A DNA stretch of 19,080 bases from Desulfobacteraceae bacterium 4572_19 (GCA_002084385.1 NBLS01000007.1:1-19080), one strand, 5' to 3'; numbered from the stretch's first letter, positions 1 to 8,368 are shown. Notes: a model not told the origin generated them from the letters alone. Translations and numbers: made by a program.

Positions 1-878
1 TCACCAACTTCACCGGCACGAGCTTCATAATCTAAGCCTAATTCATCAAGAAGTTTTTGCTTTACATCCCTTAATGCTGCCTGACGTTCCATTTTATCTT
101 TTATTAAAACAGCATTTTTAATATTACCGGATGCCTTTGAAGTTACAAGGTCAATTAACTCCTGATCCTTTTCTTCCTCTTCAATTATACGCTTTTCTCT
201 TCCAAGCTCTTCTTTAAGCTGAACTTGCAAGTCAATTAACGGCTGCATTGCATCATGGGCAAAAAATATAGCTTCTAACATTTTTGCCTCACTTACAATA
301 TTTGCATCACCTTCAACCATTGTAATACCAGTTTTGGAACCAGCTACAACAATATTAATATCGCTTTTATCACACTCTTCGACCGTAGGATTTGCAATAA
401 ATTTCCCATCCACAAGAACAACTCTTACAGCTGCAATAGGTCCCTGAAAAGGAATATCTGATATCTCCAAAGCAGCCGATGCACCAACAATTGCAAGTAC
501 ATCAGGATCGTTTTCTTTATCCATTGATAATACAGTTGCAATAATTTGTGTTTCAAAAGCATATCCTTTTGGAAACAATGGACGTATAGGACGATCTATC
601 AAGCGAGCAGTTAAGGTTTCCTTATCACCGGGTCGTCCAATTTCACGTCTAAAATAATTACCCGGAATACGACCTGTTGAATATAGTTTTTCCTGATACT
701 CAACTGAAAGCGGTAAAAAACTCATCCCGATCTTTGGTTTATGTGCAGCTACAGCAGTTACAAGAACAATTGTTTCACCATACTGAACTACTACCGAACC
801 TGTAGCCTGTTTTGCTAATTTACCAGATTTTATACTAAAGTTTTTTCCATTAATTTGTGTTTCAAATGATTTTTCCAT
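1..878 (-). CDS. pnp: Polyribonucleotide nucleotidyltransferase (PNPase), 3' part beyond the window
   Basis: Phosphorolytic 3'-5' exoribonuclease of the RNA degradosome and mRNA turnover. I translated the minus strand directly: about 292 residues from the start codon (ATG 878-876) without a stop before the left edge. It begins [20 protein letters not shown] and carries the hallmark first RNase PH-like domain, including [29 protein letters not shown] and the later [14 protein letters not shown], followed by the helical linker (about residues 210-290). The second RNase PH domain, KH and S1 domains would lie outside. A CAGGAG ribosome binding site sits just upstream of the ATG. It is the last gene of the rimP-nusA-infB-rbfA-truB-rpsO-pnp cluster, the usual rpsO-pnp pairing. 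Its 232-nt leader holds a family A repeat and a long hairpin, both candidates for regulation; PNPase is known in E. coli to control its own leader together with RNase III. Confidence 0.97.
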   Translation of the reverse strand, partial: MEKSFETQINGKNFSIKSGKLAKQATGSVVVQYGETIVLVTAVAAHKPKIGMSFLPLSVEYQEKLYSTGRIPGNYFRREIGRPGDKETLTARLIDRPIRPLFPKGYAFETQIIATVLSMDKENDPDVLAIVGASAALEISDIPFQGPIAAVRVVLVDGKFIANPTVEECDKSDINIVVAGSKTGITMVEGDANIVSEAKMLEAIFFAHDAMQPLIDLQVQLKEELGREKRIIEEEEKDQELIDLVTSKASGNIKNAVLIKDKMERQAALRDVKQKLLDELGLDYEARAGEVG

Positions 879-928
879 TGTCTTCTCCTGAAAAAAAACA
901 AAAAAGGCTGACGCACAACTACATATAT

Positions 929-1016
929 ATAGACCGTCTCATAAACAATTTCACTGCGTTGTACGCTCATCGCAGTATTTCATAATACGGCTTCTTCGCT
1001 ACACCTTGTGAAATTA
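929..1016 (-). repeat. Family A palindromic leader repeat, copy 1 (pnp leader)
   Basis: Read on the minus strand, the element has conserved blocks in order: ATTTCACAAGG, AGCGAAGAAGC, ACTGCGATGAGC, AACGCAGTGAAATT and GACGGTCTAT. The ends AATTTCAC and GTGAAATT pair, and an inner hairpin (GTATT/AATAC) is possible. The same blocks recur at 14070-14154 and 15348-15440. It ends 50 nt before the pnp start codon and is followed by T-rich runs and the pnp ribosome binding site. Confidence 0.8.
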
Positions 1017-1048
1017 CTTATATGGCATTTATTGAACTACCAGATTAA

Positions 1049-1080
1049 AGATTGTCAGATAATTAATTATCTAACAATCT
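1049..1080. other. Long palindrome between rpsO and pnp
   Basis: A 32-base palindrome with a single mismatched pair; each arm is 16 bases, starting AGATTGT and meeting at AATT. In RNA it would be a long stable hairpin shortly after the rpsO stop codon. It lacks a clean T-run directly after it on the minus strand, so it looks more like a processing or stability hairpin than a classic terminator. In E. coli the rpsO-pnp intergenic region carries an RNase III target and terminator; a similar role here is inference. Confidence 0.6.
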
Positions 1081-1110
1081 ATATATTTATTTACATGTCC
1101 AGCCTGTTTT

Positions 1111-1380
1111 TTATCTTCTTAATTCTAAAGTTTCGATAAGTTTTCTGTACCGTGCAATATTCTTTTTCTTTATATAATTTAAAAGTCTTCGTCGCCTACC
1201 AACAAGGATAAGCAATCCCCGTCTTGAGTGATGATCTTTTTTATGTACTTTTACATGATCTGTAAGATACAAAATACGATTAGTCAAAAGTGCAACCTGA
1301 ACTTCAGGAGAGCCTGTATCAGATTCATGAAGTTGAAAGTTATCAATAAGCTGTTTTTTAATCTCCGGTGTTAAAACCAC
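1111..1380 (-). CDS. rpsO: 30S ribosomal protein uS15
   Basis: Primary 16S rRNA-binding protein of the 30S platform. The start is the GTG at 1380, giving 89 residues, exactly the family's usual length. It is preceded by AAGGAG with 7 nt spacing, whereas the longer open frame upstream (to 1461) has no site and no homology. Family signatures visible: [35 protein letters not shown] and [15 protein letters not shown]. It lies between truB and pnp in the usual order. Confidence 0.97.
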   Translation of the reverse strand: MVLTPEIKKQLIDNFQLHESDTGSPEVQVALLTNRILYLTDHVKVHKKDHHSRRGLLILVGRRRRLLNYIKKKNIARYRKLIETLELRR

Positions 1381-1555
1381 ATTAATTCTCCTTAATTTGG
1401 AATAAATAATTAACAAATAGAGGCAGTTGTAAACATTTACAAAGAGAGTTAAGAATATCAAAAGCCCTAACTCAATACCTCATTTCTTACCAATGACAGC
1501 CTCTATCCGATATTCCATTCAGAAACCCTATTAAGCTGTCAAATTTTTAAAATAA

Positions 1556-2230
1556 CTATGAAACATTATTATGAAAAACACAACAATAATTATATTTATT
1601 TATTTTTTTTTCATACTGCATTATAGATAGAAGGTTATTATCACCATCTATTATCTTTACAAAAGAGTCGTCTATTTTTACTTTTGCTGAAACCGATATT
1701 TTATTTTCCAAAAACAAAATTTTACCATCTTTAATTCTTTCAGCCATCTCTTTATCGGCTACATAGGCGTTCATATCAGGAAGAGCATCCGACATTCCGA
1801 TAACTTTTTTTTCCAATTCTCCTGATTTGTACAGTAATTCCACATCATCTAATAAAACTGCATTATCAACGGTAAATCCACATGTTTCTACTCTTCGTAA
1901 GGCTTTTAAATGTGCACCACACCCTAAAGCTGTACCCATATCCACAGCAAGAGTTCTAATATACGTTCCAGAAGAGCATGCTACTTCAAAACTTATATCA
2001 GGAAGATCAATTTCAGTAATTTTAATATATTTAATATTAATATCCCTGGGAGGTTTTTTTATAAAAACGCCTTTTCTTGCCAATTTGTAAAGGGGAACAC
2101 CTTTATGCTTAAGAGCCGAATAGGCAGGTGGAAATTGCTTTTGCAGACCTTCAAATTGCCTTGCAACAGCCTCTATTTTTTTAACAAACTCATCATAACA
2201 TGAGAAATCTGTTTTATTAACGTGTTCCAC
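1556..2230 (-). pseudogene. truB: tRNA pseudouridine-55 synthase TruB, C-terminal fragment
   Basis: The larger part of TruB, which makes pseudouridine 55 in the T-loop of tRNAs. An open frame of 224 codons from a GTG at 2230 carries family blocks: PPAYSALKHKGVPLYKLARKG (about residues 35-54), CSSGTYIRTLAVDMG and LGCGAHLKALRR, and then a PUA-like tail. It lacks the catalytic aspartate loop, which sits in the other frame at 2399-2217. Between the two, the usual segment (in E. coli around [20 protein letters not shown]) is missing, about 30 codons. The GTG has no clear ribosome binding site, so independent translation is doubtful. The good conservation of what remains suggests a recent lesion or a sequence/assembly error. 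Confidence 0.85.
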
Positions 2231-2399
2231 TATTTAAACCACAAATCATAAGACCCGTTGCAAACGGATCAAGAGTGCCGGTATGCCCTGCTTTTTTTAC
2301 ACCAGTTACTCTTTTTAAACGAGCCACCACAGAAGCTGACGAAATTTTTGCAGGTTTATCTATGGCAATAAGTCCACTAATGTTTTTCATTACCAACAT
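2217..2399 (-). pseudogene. truB: tRNA pseudouridine-55 synthase TruB, N-terminal fragment
   Basis: The first 60 residues of TruB, from ATG 2399 (a second ATG at 2390 begins MKNISGLIAIDKPAKISS, the usual family start). It contains GHTGTLDPFATGLM, whose aspartate is the catalytic residue, then runs to GLNSGTR and a stop (TAA 2219-2217) exactly where the family continues. The downstream frame overlaps it by 14 nt at a +1 offset. The gene follows rbfA by 8 nt in the usual operon order. The fragment alone cannot be an enzyme, because the rest of the catalytic core is in the other frame and partly deleted. Confidence 0.85.
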
Positions 2400-2407
2400 T
2401 TAATTTA

Positions 2408-2713
2408 TTAAATGTCATGAATAAATCTTATTTTGGGCATATATCTAACTCCCAACTGTTTTGCCAGTAATTTTCTAATAAATCCTGACGCACTGTCAAA
2501 GCCTTCCATCGCCTCATCCTGAAGTCTTTTCCGATCACTTCCTGTAGAATATACTGTAAAATAAATATACGCATCATGAAGATCATCCGACATTTTAACC
2601 CCTGTAACTGTGGCCATTTCAAGACGAGGATCATTTACTTTTTTCTTAATAAGATCAGCCACGGATGATAAAATTTTACTCTGAACCCTGCTTGACCGTT
2701 TATAAGATTTCAA
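2408..2713 (-). CDS. rbfA: 30S ribosome-binding factor A
   Basis: Small KH-type factor needed for late 16S rRNA 5'-end maturation and cold adaptation. 101 residues, slightly short for the family (usually 110-130), with the typical KRSSRVQSKILSSVADLIKKKVNDPRL start region, VTGVKMSDDLHDAYIYFTVY in the core, and the KQLGVRYMPKIRF end. The start is a TTG at 2713; it is supported by a strong purine run (AAGGGGAAGG) a few bases upstream, and the only other in-frame start would remove the conserved N-terminus. It lies 19 nt after infB and 8 nt before truB, so it is almost certainly co-transcribed. Confidence 0.95.
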   Translation of the reverse strand: MKSYKRSSRVQSKILSSVADLIKKKVNDPRLEMATVTGVKMSDDLHDAYIYFTVYSTGSDRKRLQDEAMEGFDSASGFIRKLLAKQLGVRYMPKIRFIHDI

Positions 2714-2732
2714 CTACCTTCCCCTTAACTTT

Positions 2733-4838
2733 CTATTCCAACGTAGGTTTAATTTCTTCAAGAAAATAACACTCTATAACATCATCAACTTTTATATCAT
2801 TATAATTTTCAATTCCCATACCGCATTCGTAACCATGCTGAACTTCTTTTGCATCATCTTTAAATCTTTTTAGAGAAGAGAGCTTTCCGTCACACTTAAT
2901 AACACCTTCCCGAAGAAGACGAACGCTTTGACCACGCTGAATTTTACCATCTGTCACATAAGCACCTGCTATGGTACCAACCTTTGGAATTACAAATGTA
3001 TCTCTTACATGGGCTCTTCCAAGTACAACTTCCTTAAATGTGGAATCCATCAGGCCGACCATGGCATTTTTAACATTTTTAATGGCATCATAAATAACAT
3101 CATAAAAACGCATATCAACCATTTCTTCTTTTGCAAAAGCATGTACTTTTGCACTTGGTCGTACATTAAACCCAATTATAACTCCATTGGAAACTGCGGC
3201 AAGGGAGACATCTGACTCTGAAACCGATCCTGTAGCTGCATGAATAATATTTACATTTACAGCATCTGTGGAAAGTTTACTTAAAGCATCTTTAAGCGCC
3301 TCAATAGATCCATGCACATCAGCCTTAATAATAAGGTTAATATCTTTAACTTCTCCCTTCTCTAACTGTGCATACAACCCTTCAAGATTTAAACGACTAC
3401 TCTTGGCAAGCTCTTTTGCTCTCTGTTTTTGAAATCTATGAACACTTATCTGTTTTGCATTTTTCTCATCAGACAAAGCAATCAGCTCATCTCCTGCTTC
3501 AGGTACACCGGTAAGCCCTTGAATTTCCACCGGCATTGAAGGACCAGCTACAGACACCGGTTTATTCATATCATTGGTCATTGCCCGAATTTTACCATAA
3601 TAAAGTCCACAAACAACAGAATCACCGGTTTTAAGAGTTCCTTCCTGCACGAGAATAGTCGCAACCGGACCACGTCCTGAATCAAGTTTTGCCTCAACAA
3701 CGTGTCCTATTGCAAGTTTATTAGGGTTAGATTTTAACTCAAGTACTTCCACCTGTAAAAGAATCATTTCAAGCAATTCATTAATTCCGGTTTGCTCCTT
3801 GGCAGAAACATTTACAAAAATAGCATCTCCACCCCACTCTTCGGCCACTATTCCGTTTTCTGAAAGTTCTCTTTTTACACGTTCGGGATCAGCATCCGGT
3901 TTATCTATCTTGTTAATGGCAACAATAACAGGAACTTCCGCCATCTTTGAATGATTGATAGCTTCAATGGTCTGGGGCATTACACCATCATCGGCAGCAA
4001 CCACCAAAATAACAATATCAGTTACTTTTGCACCGCGTGACCGCATCGCTGTAAAAGCTTCATGGCCAGGAGTATCAAGAAAAACAATATCACCATTTGG
4101 AGTATTCACATAATATGCTCCAATATGCTGGGTTATACCGCCTGCCTCCGCATCTGCAATTTTTGATGTGCGTATAACATCAAGAAGAGATGTTTTACCA
4201 TGGTCAACATGTCCCATAATTGTAACAACCGGAGATCTTTGAATAAGCTGTTCGGAAGTATCTTTTATCCTGTCAATAAGAATATCTTCCTCAAATGAGG
4301 CTCTTTCAACTTCATAGCCAAATTCCGTAGCAAGAAGGGATGCTGTTTCATAGTCTATGGTCTGATTCACAGTGGCCATAACACCCATGCCCATAAGTTT
4401 TTGAATCATCTCATTGGCTTTAATACCCATTCTTTTTGCAAGTTCTGCAAGAACTATTGCATCATCTACCTTAACACGTCGTTTAATAGCCTTTGGAGTT
4501 GTAATTAATGTTTTCTGGGCTACCGGACTTTTCTTTGCACCCTTACGTCCCTTGCCAAAACGACCTTTAGCGTACAAGGATTTACCTTCAACAACAGCTT
4601 TCTTACGAAAAGAAGATCTCTTTTTTGGAGATTTTTTTGCACCACCGTCACCATCTTCATCCCAAACTTTTTTCTTATGATGCTTCCCTTTTTTTCCTGT
4701 TTTTTGAAGGATAGCCTCACCTTCTTCCAAGCTTACCGGTTTCTTTCTTTTTTTGTCAAAAGATGCCTTTTTAGGAACGATTTTTTCCTTATTTTTATCT
4801 TTTTTTGGAGCAGAGCTAACAGGTAGAGGTGTCTCCAT
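2733..4838 (-). CDS. infB: Translation initiation factor IF-2, main part (second IF2_N domain, GTPase and C-terminal domains)
   Basis: GTPase that brings fMet-tRNA to the 30S subunit and promotes subunit joining. From the first ATG in this frame it is 701 residues: a basic linker (1-120), a second IF2_N-type domain (about 122-178), then the G domain with G1 GHVDHGKT at 209-216, G2 GGITQHIG at 233-240, G3 DTPGH at 255-259, G4 NKID at 309-312 and G5 SAK at 345-347. Beta-barrel and fMet-tRNA-binding domains follow. The frame is open further upstream, to about 4978, and encodes HKPEK repeats that continue the linker of the upstream ORF. The ATG at 4838 has no convincing ribosome binding site, so it is a default start. 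As read, this is the 3' part of an infB interrupted by a +1 frame change near 4963-4981. E. coli makes shorter IF2 forms by internal initiation, so a truncated IF2 could function. Confidence 0.95.
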   Translation of the reverse strand: METPLPVSSAPKKDKNKEKIVPKKASFDKKRKKPVSLEEGEAILQKTGKKGKHHKKKVWDEDGDGGAKKSPKKRSSFRKKAVVEGKSLYAKGRFGKGRKGAKKSPVAQKTLITTPKAIKRRVKVDDAIVLAELAKRMGIKANEMIQKLMGMGVMATVNQTIDYETASLLATEFGYEVERASFEEDILIDRIKDTSEQLIQRSPVVTIMGHVDHGKTSLLDVIRTSKIADAEAGGITQHIGAYYVNTPNGDIVFLDTPGHEAFTAMRSRGAKVTDIVILVVAADDGVMPQTIEAINHSKMAEVPVIVAINKIDKPDADPERVKRELSENGIVAEEWGGDAIFVNVSAKEQTGINELLEMILLQVEVLELKSNPNKLAIGHVVEAKLDSGRGPVATILVQEGTLKTGDSVVCGLYYGKIRAMTNDMNKPVSVAGPSMPVEIQGLTGVPEAGDELIALSDEKNAKQISVHRFQKQRAKELAKSSRLNLEGLYAQLEKGEVKDINLIIKADVHGSIEALKDALSKLSTDAVNVNIIHAATGSVSESDVSLAAVSNGVIIGFNVRPSAKVHAFAKEEMVDMRFYDVIYDAIKNVKNAMVGLMDSTFKEVVLGRAHVRDTFVIPKVGTIAGAYVTDGKIQRGQSVRLLREGVIKCDGKLSSLKRFKDDAKEVQHGYECGMGIENYNDIKVDDVIECYFLEEIKPTLE

Positions 4839-4918
4839 ATCAGGAAGTTTAATAATTTTAGCAAAAGTATTTTTCTTCTGTTTTTTCTTCCTTATCTGTT
4901 TTATCGGTTTATCAGTTT

Positions 4919-4967
4919 TATGTTTTTCTGGTTTATGTTTTTCTGGTTTATGTTTTTCTGGTTTATG
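4919..4967 (-). repeat. 15-bp tandem repeat coding for HKPEK in the IF-2 linker
   Basis: Three consecutive perfect 15-base units (CATAAACCAGAAAAA on the minus strand) plus partial units on each side, encoding HKPEK in the frame of the downstream infB part. In the upstream frame the first unit creates the TAA stop (4965-4963). The unit length is a multiple of three, so copy-number change alone would not shift the frame, but the frame change lies directly at this repeat's edge. Confidence 0.85.
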
Positions 4968-5943
4968 GCTTACCGGCTTTTACACCTTTCTGTTTTGCAG
5001 TATTTTCTGATAAAACAGACGAATCCGACTTAGCGTCGTTTTCAACTTTTATTTTAGATGATGTTTCGATTACTGTTGATTTTACTTTTTTACCACCATC
5101 TTTAACAGAAGTTTTTTCAAAAACAGTCTCTTTTGCATCCCCACTGCCTTTAACTTCAGGCATCACACTCTTTACAGACTTATTATTTTTATTTCTCTTT
5201 GTTTGACTACCTTTTATTTGATCATCGTTTACCACTTTTGTTTCTATCGGCTTAATTTCTTTAGGCTCAACAATCTCAACAGGTTTTACAATCCTTGCAG
5301 GGGTTGAAGTTTTAGGAAATTTGGTTCTTTTTGAGCGTTTAGAAGGCTTTTTGGACTTTGATGTTTTTTCAGCTTGACCACCTTTATTTGACTTTACACT
5401 CTTTTTTGATTCTTCATTTTTATCAGTCTTTACAGATTTTTCCGGCTTCGCTGTTTTTTTCACATTAACAGTTTTATCCAACTTTACATTCTTGTCAGAC
5501 TTTGCACTTTTATCAGACTTTGCACTTTTGTCACTTTTGTCAGACTTTACTTTCTCTTTATGTTTTGAAATCTCTTCCGGCTTTATAAACTTTCCTGGTT
5601 TTGATTTCTCCACAGCCTTAACGGTTTTATTATTTTTTGCCAAAGCATCAGTCTTTCCAGAGACTATTGGTTCTTTATCTCCCACAATATCTTTTTTGGG
5701 TGTATCCTCCGATTGCCTTTTACGTCTTCGAATTACAGAAGGTTTTACACGCTTCTCGTCAAGACCATTATCTTTCTTCCCATAAATAAAGTTTTTTATC
5801 CGAATAACATCCTCATCATCTAATGAACTCATATGAGACCTTACAACTATATTCGATTTTTCGAGTTTACCAAGAAGAGCCTTGTTACTAAGGCTTAACT
5901 CCCTGGCAAGTTCATACACTCTGATTTTACTAATTTTAGCCAT
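4963..5943 (-). CDS. infB: Translation initiation factor IF-2, N-terminal part (IF2_N domain and Lys-rich linker)
   Basis: 326 residues starting at ATG 5943, behind GGGGAGG. Residues 1-52 are a clear IF2_N domain ([20 protein letters not shown] and the following [14 protein letters not shown]). The rest is a highly charged, low-complexity linker with [14 protein letters not shown] repeats, as is common in IF-2 of this group. The frame ends in GVKAGKP and TAA; two bases of frame offset later the linker continues in the other frame as [10 protein letters not shown]. Joined by one +1 step, 5943-2733 would encode about 1,069 residues, in the range of long bacterial IF-2 proteins. It follows nusA after a 322-nt gap. 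Confidence 0.9.
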   Translation of the reverse strand: MAKISKIRVYELARELSLSNKALLGKLEKSNIVVRSHMSSLDDEDVIRIKNFIYGKKDNGLDEKRVKPSVIRRRKRQSEDTPKKDIVGDKEPIVSGKTDALAKNNKTVKAVEKSKPGKFIKPEEISKHKEKVKSDKSDKSAKSDKSAKSDKNVKLDKTVNVKKTAKPEKSVKTDKNEESKKSVKSNKGGQAEKTSKSKKPSKRSKRTKFPKTSTPARIVKPVEIVEPKEIKPIETKVVNDDQIKGSQTKRNKNNKSVKSVMPEVKGSGDAKETVFEKTSVKDGGKKVKSTVIETSSKIKVENDAKSDSSVLSENTAKQKGVKAGKP

Positions 5944-6265
5944 CCATCCTCCCCTGAATTTGAATGTTGCGGCTATATTCAGGATTCACAAACAATAAAT
6001 TATCAAGTTAAAACAAATATTTAAGCAAATTAAACAGTACAACTTGCCATGGCTAATATGCACCATAACAAAAAATAAAAGTCTTTATAATACAACTTTT
6101 CCACGAACTTTCATATCTAAAATACTTAAACAAGTTAATAAAATGACAAACCATTTTTTCATGAACCCTTAAACCTCTAAAGCTTCACAAACAACCTGTC
6201 CAAACCGATAAAACCCATAACAATCAAACAGTATAAATAATAATTTATATTTAAAAAACACCATT
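5944..6265. other. Gap between nusA and infB with repeats
   Basis: No gene is visible in these 322 bases; the small ylxR or L7Ae-type genes often found here are absent. The gap contains family D copy 1 (6041-6100). On either side there are weak matches to the ends of family B: AGGATTCACAAACAATAAATT near 5979 and TTTTTTCATGAACCCTT near 6156. A degenerate B element with a D element inside is possible but not proven. Confidence 0.5.
6041..6100 (-). repeat. Family D palindromic repeat, copy 1 (infB leader)
   Basis: The reverse complement of this 60-base stretch aligns without gaps to 12267-12326 with 51 of 60 bases identical by my count. Shared blocks include AAAGACTTT, ATTTTTTGTT, and a hairpin around ATATT and GCCATG, ending CAAGTT. 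It is a short dispersed intergenic repeat, here about 100 nt upstream of infB. Confidence 0.75.
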
Positions 6266-7798
6266 TCAATTTAATTTAGTGTCTTCTTCTAACTCAGCAT
6301 TTTGAACCTCGGCACTCTCTTCTGACTCGGCACCTTCTTCTAACTTGGCACTTTCTTCTAATTCGGCACTCTCTTCTAACTCGGCTCTTTCTTCTAACTC
6401 GGCACTTTCTTCTAACTCGGCACCTTCTTCTAATTCGGCACTCTCTTCTAACTCGGCACCTTCTTCTAACTCGGCACCTTCTTCTAATTCGGCAATCTCT
6501 TCTGAATCAACATCCTTTAAATCAGAATTTAAAAGGTCCTTGTTTTCCTGGGCTATTTTATTTAACTCATCGAAATTAAGTGCATATTCAATAATTTCTT
6601 TCGCACCTTCTTCAGTTAAATTAGAAAATTCCAGAAAATCTTCAACGGTTAACTCTCCTACATCTTTTGCAGTATTAAATCCCCTGTCATAAAGAGAAGA
6701 TGCCAACATTTCATCTACACCTGGTAACAATACCAATGAATCCAGACTAATTTGTTTTGCTTTATTATATTTAGCTTCACTTGTTACATCAAGTCGCCAG
6801 CCGGTAAGCCTGGAGGCAAGACGAACGTTTTGTCCTTTTTTACCAATTGCAATAGATAAATAATCATCACCTACAATAACTTCCATACTTTTATTATCTT
6901 CGTCAATAATAACACGGGAAATTTCAGCGGGTGCAAGGGCATTACAAACAAAACGAGCATCATCAATATGCCACGGAATAATATCTATTTTTTCACCTTT
7001 TAATTCTTGTACAACATTCTGTACACGCGTTCCTTTCATACCAACACAGGCACCTACAGGATCGATATCTGAATCAGTAGAGCTTACAGCAATTTTTGAA
7101 CGACTTCCAGGTTCACGAGCAGCACCTATTACCTCGACAATTCCCTCTGCAATTTCGGGGACTTCCGTTTTAAAAAGATTTATTAGAAATTCAGGATGTG
7201 TTCGGGAGAGAATAACCTGAGGACCCCTGGAATTTTGAAGTACTTTCAAAATAATTGCTCTTATTCTATCGCCTCTTTTATAAATCTCTTTTACACCTAA
7301 CTCTCTTGAGGGTAATATTCCCTCGGTCTGCCCAAGATTTATTATAATATCACTACGCTCTATACGTTGTACTATACCATTTATTATTTCACCTTTTCTC
7401 TCTACAAAACTATTATAAATAGCATTTTTCTCTGCATCTTTCAACTTCTGCATTATAATTTGTTTTGCTGACTGGGCAGCTATTCTACCAAAGGCTGTTG
7501 TGTCAAGTTTTGTGCCAAGACAATCTCCTAATTCACAATCCGGATCGAATTTACGTCCATCATCCATCGTAAATTGTAGTTTAGGATTTTTAACTTCTGT
7601 CACAACTTCTTTAAATAAAAAAACCTCAACTTCACCGGTTTGATCATTATATTGAACTTCAAGGTCAGCTTCTGTTCCATACTTTTTTCTTGCAGCCGAT
7701 TCTAATGCCTCTTCAATGGCTTTTATGAGAACATCAAAAGTAATTCCTTTATCTCGGCTAATCTGTTCGACCACCCGTTTCATATCTGTTATCAGCAT
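6266..7798 (-). CDS. nusA: Transcription termination/antitermination factor NusA
   Basis: RNA polymerase-associated elongation, pausing and termination factor. 510 residues: N-terminal RNAP-binding domain (1-131), S1 domain (134-200), KH1 with GMKG at 253-256, KH2 with GKKG at 319-322, and a helix-hairpin-helix domain (about 351-408). The last 75 residues are a very acidic tail made of six-residue ELEEGA/ELEESA repeats, beyond the normal NusA length. The start ATG has GGAG upstream, and the gene begins 12 nt after the rimP stop. NusA-RimP adjacency is near universal in bacteria. Confidence 0.97.
   Translation of the reverse strand: MLITDMKRVVEQISRDKGITFDVLIKAIEEALESAARKKYGTEADLEVQYNDQTGEVEVFLFKEVVTEVKNPKLQFTMDDGRKFDPDCELGDCLGTKLDTTAFGRIAAQSAKQIIMQKLKDAEKNAIYNSFVERKGEIINGIVQRIERSDIIINLGQTEGILPSRELGVKEIYKRGDRIRAIILKVLQNSRGPQVILSRTHPEFLINLFKTEVPEIAEGIVEVIGAAREPGSRSKIAVSSTDSDIDPVGACVGMKGTRVQNVVQELKGEKIDIIPWHIDDARFVCNALAPAEISRVIIDEDNKSMEVIVGDDYLSIAIGKKGQNVRLASRLTGWRLDVTSEAKYNKAKQISLDSLVLLPGVDEMLASSLYDRGFNTAKDVGELTVEDFLEFSNLTEEGAKEIIEYALNFDELNKIAQENKDLLNSDLKDVDSEEIAELEEGAELEEGAELEESAELEEGAELEESAELEERAELEESAELEESAKLEEGAESEESAEVQNAELEEDTKLN
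6280..6504 (-). repeat. 18-bp tandem repeat (VNTR-like) in the 3' end of nusA
   Basis: About ten imperfect 18-base units (plus-strand form TTCTTCTAACTCGGCACC with variants) encode ELEEGA, ELEESA, ELEERA, KLEEGA and ESEESA repeats in the NusA C-terminal tail. The unit is in frame, so copy-number change would lengthen or shorten the acidic tail without breaking the gene. Confidence 0.9.
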
Positions 7799-7810
7799 TT
7801 ACAATCTCCA

Positions 7811-8350
7811 TTATTTCCCAAGAAGCCACGCCCGGCTAATTTGTTGTAACTCAAGAGCAATTATATTATCACCGGCGTTAATTCTAATAATTTTATCCGA
7901 AAATTCAGTTAATATGCCCGTAATTTTTATCTGTCCATTTAACTTTTGTGCAAGTTTTATTTTAACCTTTTTTCCCACACTTGTTTTAAAGTCTTCCTCG
8001 CTTAACAATACACGATCTATTCCCGGGGATGACACTTCTAAAAGATATTTCCCACTATCTTGTCCTTTTTTATTAACTAACTCCACATCAAGAAGGTTGC
8101 TCATTTGTCGGCTAATGGCAATGCAGTTTTCCAAGGTAACACCACCATCTTTATCAATATAAAATCTAAGTATCGATTTTTCACCATCATAAACAGACTC
8201 AACAGAAACAAGATCAACAGATTCAGATTCACATAAATCCTCTGCTAATTTTACAGCAATTGATACAATTGCCGTGTTACCACCAGCATTTTGCCCCTTC
8301 CCTTTCAGAAGATGATTTCTCTTTTTTTTTCTTATAGCCTTTTTTGTCAA
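7811..8350 (-). CDS. rimP: Ribosome maturation factor RimP
   Basis: Assembly factor for the 30S subunit, normally encoded just upstream of nusA, as here. Up to 179 residues. The body matches the family: ESVYDGEKSILRFYIDKDGGVTLENC, ISRQMSNLLD, YLLEVSSPGIDRVL, and a C-terminal SH3-like domain ending in QQISRAWL. The start is uncertain: the TTG at 8350 gives a lysine-rich N-terminal extension (KKAIRKKKRN) without a good ribosome binding site, only about 12 nt after the predicted transcription start, and family homology begins only around residue 28. A CTG at 8308 is the only other in-frame option seen. Confidence 0.93.
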   Translation of the reverse strand: MTKKAIRKKKRNHLLKGKGQNAGGNTAIVSIAVKLAEDLCESESVDLVSVESVYDGEKSILRFYIDKDGGVTLENCIAISRQMSNLLDVELVNKKGQDSGKYLLEVSSPGIDRVLLSEEDFKTSVGKKVKIKLAQKLNGQIKITGILTEFSDKIIRINAGDNIIALELQQISRAWLLGK

Positions 8351-8368
8351 ACTTTTTACCCGTAATCA

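Noticed and set aside
1111..1461. Longer rpsO ORF starting at 1461
   Set aside because: The extra 27 residues are hydrophobic and unlike uS15, with no ribosome binding site; AAGGAG before the GTG at 1380 gives the exact family length.
4963..4981. Programmed +1 frameshift in infB
   Set aside because: There is no known slippery codon pair, internal Shine-Dalgarno-like stimulator or clear structure at the joint. Error or mutation is simpler, so the split is reported without this claim.
5979..6172. Degenerate family B element containing family D copy 1
   Set aside because: Only short end matches in AT-rich sequence; mentioned in the gap entry but not counted as a copy.
6280..6504. Regular repeats suggesting a CRISPR array
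   Set aside because: Units are contiguous 18-mers without spacers and lie in frame within nusA.
6345..6692. Plus-strand ORF rich in SSNSALSSNSAP
   Set aside because: It is the complement of the nusA tandem repeat; the repeat keeps several frames open.
7716..8162. 148-codon ORF on the plus strand opposite rimP and the nusA start
   Set aside because: It is antisense to two clearly conserved genes, has no ribosome binding site or recognisable domain, and its composition is that of a reverse-frame shadow.
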